The notes below the pieces were generated by a model, which was given only the letters and a program-made list of their open reading frames with translations, did no database searches and had not been told where the DNA came from. Of a stretch of 64,000 nt of DNA, positions 61,084-64,000 are shown one piece after another. Position numbers and translations under genes: made by a program. Source of the stretch: Radiobacillus kanasensis. GTDB lineage: Bacteria; Bacillota; Bacilli; Bacillales; Amphibacillaceae. Each line of letters opens with the position of its first letter. The stretch's first letter is position 1. The stretch is taken from NCBI RefSeq assembly GCF_021049245.1, contig NZ_CP088020.1, positions 3,850,001 to 3,914,000 on the forward strand, in the 5' to 3' direction.

Positions 61084-61545
61084 CTACACACCTTTATTTT
61101 TATAATGAGAGTTTATTGAATTAATTAAGTCAGATACTTCATACTTTTCCCAGTTCAATCAGAAACCAACCTTCTTCCTGGGTATAAACAGTCCCATTTA
61201 GAGAGCTTTTGAATTATAGCGTCCAATACCTGGGTCATGATTCCCAAACCCTTTAATTAAATTATTCCACAAAGGAATGTGCTTTCTAATGAGGTAGGAT
61301 TCTATTCCCAGAATAAAATGAGCACTGGTTTCATTATCTACAGAGAAATATTTTTATTTAAAATCCTCTGCATTTAGATATTCAACAGCCCTAATTGACA
61401 TTTTGTGCTACAACAATCTAGATTTCAATGACACCTTCGCTAAAGTCACACCCCATAGCCGTCCCTAAAGCAATAGCTTTACCTACGTATATAGGTTCTT
61501 CCACTGACTTTTTATAAATAGTTGAGTCACCAACACAGATTCAAA
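61084..61545 (-). pseudogene. Decayed Eco29kI-type (GIY-YIG) restriction endonuclease gene
   Basis: Minus-strand pieces EEPIYVGKAIALGTAMG, then YLNAEDFK, then YFSVDNETSAHFILGIESYLI and PLWNNLIKGFGNHDPGIGRYNS, then a frame-shifted WEKYEVSDLIN tail. The PIYVGKA start, the ES.LI and PLWN...GFGNHDPG.GR motifs match the Eco29kI family. Several stops and shifts are present. No methyltransferase partner remains. Confidence 0.78.
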
Positions 61546-61620
61546 CTATGTCTTTCTCTTCTAAATTTAATCATAAAAAAGAAATGTCTTCAAAAGTATA
61601 TAAATGGAAGGAAAAATCAA

Positions 61621-61646
61621 AACCTCAGTTACTTATGATACGGTTC
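61621..61646 (-). repeat. Island-end repeat (att-like) at the 3' end of rlmH
   Basis: On the minus strand: GAACCGTATCATAAGTAAC followed by TGAGGTT. The first part is the last codons and stop of rlmH. 23 of 26 positions match 48417-48442 in direct orientation. In staphylococci this same gene end is the insertion site of SCC elements. Confidence 0.65.
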
Positions 61647-62108
61647 CCCCCGATTAATCCGAAACGCCCGATAAACCTGCTCCACCAACACCAACCGCAT
61701 CAGTTGGTGCGGAAACGTCATCTTAGAAAACGACAAAGCAAAGTCACTACGATCCGTCACTTCCTTGCTCAACCCCAGTGATCCACCAATCACTAATGCA
61801 ATTTTACTCTTCCCATGTGTTGCAAGGTTGTCCATCTTTCGAGCTAATCCTTCAGAGGTCAACATTTCCCCCATTATTTCCAGGGAAATAATGTAGGTAT
61901 CTGTCGAGATTTTGGAGAGGATTCGTTCTCCTTCTTTTCGCTTTACTTCTTCCGCTTCGGCATCACTCATGTTTTCTGGCGCCTTTTCATCCGGCACTTC
62001 AATAATATCGATATTGGCATAAGCTCCTAGTCGCTTTACATACTCTTGGATGCCTTGCTTTAAATATTTCTCTTTCAGTTTTCCTACGGCTACAATACTT
62101 ATCTTCAT
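61629..62108 (-). CDS. rlmH: 23S rRNA pseudouridine-1915 N3-methyltransferase RlmH
   Basis: 159 residues, full length. RlmH is a SPOUT-class methyltransferase that modifies position 1915 of 23S rRNA on the assembled ribosome. [15 protein letters not shown] forms the SAM-binding knot and [19 protein letters not shown] is the invariant C-terminus. A GAGGGAAGAT site precedes the ATG. In many Firmicutes it lies near the replication origin. Its 3' end forms one boundary of the island to the left. Confidence 0.97.
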   Translation of the reverse strand: MKISIVAVGKLKEKYLKQGIQEYVKRLGAYANIDIIEVPDEKAPENMSDAEAEEVKRKEGERILSKISTDTYIISLEIMGEMLTSEGLARKMDNLATHGKSKIALVIGGSLGLSKEVTDRSDFALSFSKMTFPHQLMRLVLVEQVYRAFRINRGEPYHK

Positions 62109-62220
62109 CTATCTTCCCTCGCATCACATTCTATTTCCTCTAGTTTACCAAACACTTTGGAACTTCCCTAATACAAGTGTATAATGCAAGTGAGCTCATA
62201 CATAGAAGGAGTGAAACGAT

Positions 62221-62580
62221 ATGAAAGAACTAGTGTTTATCGAAACTGGTATGGGAACTGATGTGCATGGCCAGAACGTAACAAAGGCTGCGGTTCGTGC
62301 GGTGCATAATGCCATCCACTTCAACTCCATGCCTGGAATAAAAAAGATCTTGCCAGATCAGGACCTTAACAACATGCACGTGAATGTGAAGCTTGCGATT
62401 CCAACTGATAAGGAGTCCTTGGACGAAGAAGCCATTCGCAAGGAAATCCCTTATGGTACAGTGACCATTCAAGTACAGGATGGTGGCATGGCAACTTCTA
62501 GTGGAATTCTGTTAGAGGACAAAGAGGATAAGAACGATTTAATGTATATAGTGATTGCTTCGGTTGAAGTTGGTTATTAA
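62221..62580 (+). CDS. Lin0512 family protein
   Basis: 119 residues, matching the Lin0512 family of Firmicutes in length and in the ETGMGTDVHGQNVTKAAVRAVHNAI start, with IPYGTVTIQVQDGGMATSSG later. It is a small soluble protein of unknown role. GAAGGAG precedes the ATG. It is divergent from rlmH and monocistronic. Confidence 0.88.
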   Translation: MKELVFIETGMGTDVHGQNVTKAAVRAVHNAIHFNSMPGIKKILPDQDLNNMHVNVKLAIPTDKESLDEEAIRKEIPYGTVTIQVQDGGMATSSGILLEDKEDKNDLMYIVIASVEVGY

Positions 62581-62677
62581 GAAGTAAAGCGTGTGATCTT
62601 GGGTCACATGCTTATTTTTTATCCAATTCTTTTCCACTCTCTGTTAGAATGGATACTGGAAAAGAAAGGATGTCGTT

Positions 62678-63394
62678 ATGGATTTTTGGTTTGATTTAGA
62701 GTTTTCTATTCCACATATCATTCTGTACTTACTTGAGTTTGCACTTATCGCATTTCTTTTTATGAGGATCTACAAAAAAAGAGAGTTTCCCACTAAACTT
62801 TGGGTTGCTATTCTTGCAACCATTATTGGTTTGATTGCCCTCTCGATTGACATTCCTGTTCGGGATGAAATCATCCACCTTTCCATTCTACCCTTAGGAG
62901 CTTGGGCTCTATATTTTCTATGGAAAAGGAGCAATAAATGGGAAACATATCGTAAATTTGCCTGGCTTGGCTTCCTAACTAGCTATATTTCTATTATGAC
63001 GATACTCGGTGCGGAGATTTTTCATGATCTCATATATCCAAAAGATGATGTCTCTATATATCTGGCAAACATTGAAGAAGCGAGTGTTATCCGATTAATA
63101 GAGGATGTCCCTTTCGTTTCACTTAACGCTAGCAATCTTGAAAAGCAGCTATTCTCTTTTGAAGAAAAAGATGTTCAAAGTAGTAATTGGTATCACGAAA
63201 CGGACAATGGAAAGCCAAAGCGTTTTCCCTATCAATTAATTGGTACAAACCCCCGATTTGGTAGCTACCTAGATTCTGTCATCTATATAGAAAAGGATGG
63301 CAAGGGTTTACTCATTCAGACCGAAGATCATCAATATTACTTTCGATCTGAACAGTCATTCCTAGAGGAAGGCGGGGATGAGAATGAAGCGTAA
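62678..63394 (+). CDS. Uncharacterised membrane protein
   Basis: 238 residues. Four membrane helices occupy about residues 8-30, 40-60, 66-84 and 92-115. A soluble C-terminal half follows, predicted to face outside or the cytoplasm. No family is recognised. An AAAGGATG site lies upstream. It overlaps the next gene by 11 bases, so both are translated as a pair. Confidence 0.75.
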   Translation: MDFWFDLEFSIPHIILYLLEFALIAFLFMRIYKKREFPTKLWVAILATIIGLIALSIDIPVRDEIIHLSILPLGAWALYFLWKRSNKWETYRKFAWLGFLTSYISIMTILGAEIFHDLIYPKDDVSIYLANIEEASVIRLIEDVPFVSLNASNLEKQLFSFEEKDVQSSNWYHETDNGKPKRFPYQLIGTNPRFGSYLDSVIYIEKDGKGLLIQTEDHQYYFRSEQSFLEEGGDENEA

Positions 63395-64000
63395 AAAAAT
63401 AATCATCTCGATTATTAGTCTACTAATCTTATTGTTTGCTTTAGGTTACTTGTTTAGACCACCAAGTGATTTCCCCTCTGAAAAAGAACTACTCAATCAG
63501 ATACCAGAGGCGAAGACGATTCAAGATATTCTATTTTTGGATGATAAACATGTATATGTTCCGTTTATAATGAATGATAACAGCTACGGAATGAGTATGT
63601 GGGTATGGAAGAATGGCTGGAGATTAGTAGCCGATGGAGATATTGGTGCACCGTATATCTGGCAAATATACCCTGATAACCCTGACTCTTATCGACTTCT
63701 TTACAATATCCACCCAGAGGACCAGGTAAGCTCCATAAACTTCTACTTACTTCGAAGAAGATATTATTCCGTCTCTTTTAACGATGTGCATACTTATACA
63801 CCAGGCATCCAGAAACATTTTACGATGGAACTCTCAAAGAAAAGCTACGGCATGATTAAAATCCCTACTGACTGGAAGGAAATGATCATCGACTATATGA
63901 AAGTATCGAAAGAAGATGAACAACCTATTCTACCAAGTCTGGGAGGGCCATACATAGAATTTGCCTGGAATACGACCAACCAACATGGAGAGGAGATTCA
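63384..64000 (+). CDS. Uncharacterised anchored protein, partial at window end
   Basis: At least 205 codons. The N-terminus KRKKIIISIISLLILLFALGYLF is a membrane anchor or uncleaved signal; the rest (PPSDFPSEKELLNQIPEAK...) is a soluble domain with no family that I recognise. A GGCGGGGATGAG site precedes the ATG at 63384. It is coupled to the preceding membrane-protein gene. The C-terminus is outside the window. Confidence 0.8.
   Translation, partial: MKRKKIIISIISLLILLFALGYLFRPPSDFPSEKELLNQIPEAKTIQDILFLDDKHVYVPFIMNDNSYGMSMWVWKNGWRLVADGDIGAPYIWQIYPDNPDSYRLLYNIHPEDQVSSINFYLLRRRYYSVSFNDVHTYTPGIQKHFTMELSKKSYGMIKIPTDWKEMIIDYMKVSKEDEQPILPSLGGPYIEFAWNTTNQHGEEI

Noticed and set aside
48417..61646. 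A prophage or an integrative conjugative element
   Set aside because: No integrase, capsid, terminase, portal, lysis, relaxase or VirB-type gene is present; the region consists of small cassettes and wrecks.
48417..61646. A complete SCC element with its own recombinases
   Set aside because: No serine recombinase of the ccr type or cch helicase gene, intact or broken, could be found by reading the frames.
61548..61781. A plus-strand open frame across the rlmH 3' end
   Set aside because: It is the opposite-strand shadow of rlmH and the att-like repeat, with no start signal.

Overview
The window looks like chromosomal DNA of a spore-forming, low-GC Gram-positive bacterium of the Bacillaceae. 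The evidence is spo0M behind a perfect sigma-W-type promoter, AGGAGG-type ribosome binding sites throughout, abundant TTG and GTG starts, a degenerate Bacillaceae intergenic repeat, ECF sigma factors of Bacillus type and a Bacillus-type rlmH. No rRNA, tRNA or CRISPR array was seen. Genus assignment from sequence reading alone is not possible; an Oceanobacillus/Virgibacillus/Pontibacillus-like organism would fit.

Layout. 1-5.4 kb: the N-terminal part of a chemoreceptor, spo0M, a TetR/glyoxalase-family pair with three phased operators, and malate:quinone oxidoreductase. 5.7-7.7 kb: a tnpB-only IS605/IS1341-type element has split a PhnB-like VOC gene. 7.8-19.5 kb: small regulatory and transport modules, namely an SRPBCC protein, a TetR-controlled ABC exporter, an ECF sigma/anti-sigma pair, a MarR-rhodanese pair, an MDR oxidoreductase, and an FAD oxidoreductase coupled to an ECF41 sigma factor behind a textbook ECF41 promoter. 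19.7-27 kb: an accessory stretch (AraC + EamA exporter, RlmI-like methyltransferase, beta-helix protein, RhuM, several gene wrecks) punctuated by short repeats that resemble the 3' end of rlmH. 27-48.3 kb: mostly core-like genes (Crp/Fnr + MFS, a globin-type sensor transducer lacking the heme-ligand histidine, MarR + hydrolase, a selenium cluster of cysteine desulfurase, selD and mnmH, a large beta-helix/F5-8C secreted protein, and a LytTR-controlled ABC exporter).

48.4-61.6 kb is the most unusual region: a roughly 13.2-kb island bounded by near-identical 26-bp direct repeats. One of these is the 3' end of rlmH, the site used by staphylococcal chromosome cassettes (SCC). It contains a Mrr-like nuclease cassette, decayed AraC, RES-domain, RadC and Eco29kI-type genes, a displaced fragment of mnmH, a DUF1643 gene, a candidate structured RNA, and an eight-gene operon that I do not recognise as a described system. 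No ccr recombinase is visible, so the SCC comparison is an inference from site position and sequence.

The eight-gene operon (58998 down to 53733, minus strand) encodes, in order, a thymidylate-kinase-like P-loop protein, an acyl-carrier-like protein, an XRE regulator, an ImmA/IrrE metallopeptidase fused to a chagasin-like cysteine-protease inhibitor, a papain-like cysteine peptidase with an intact Cys-His-Asn triad, a divergent thymidylate-synthase-like protein, an Sfp-type phosphopantetheinyl transferase, and a canonical thymidylate-synthase-family enzyme. It reads as a regulated protease/inhibitor switch joined to a nucleotide- and carrier-protein-based chemistry. It is a strong candidate for a new conflict or defence system.
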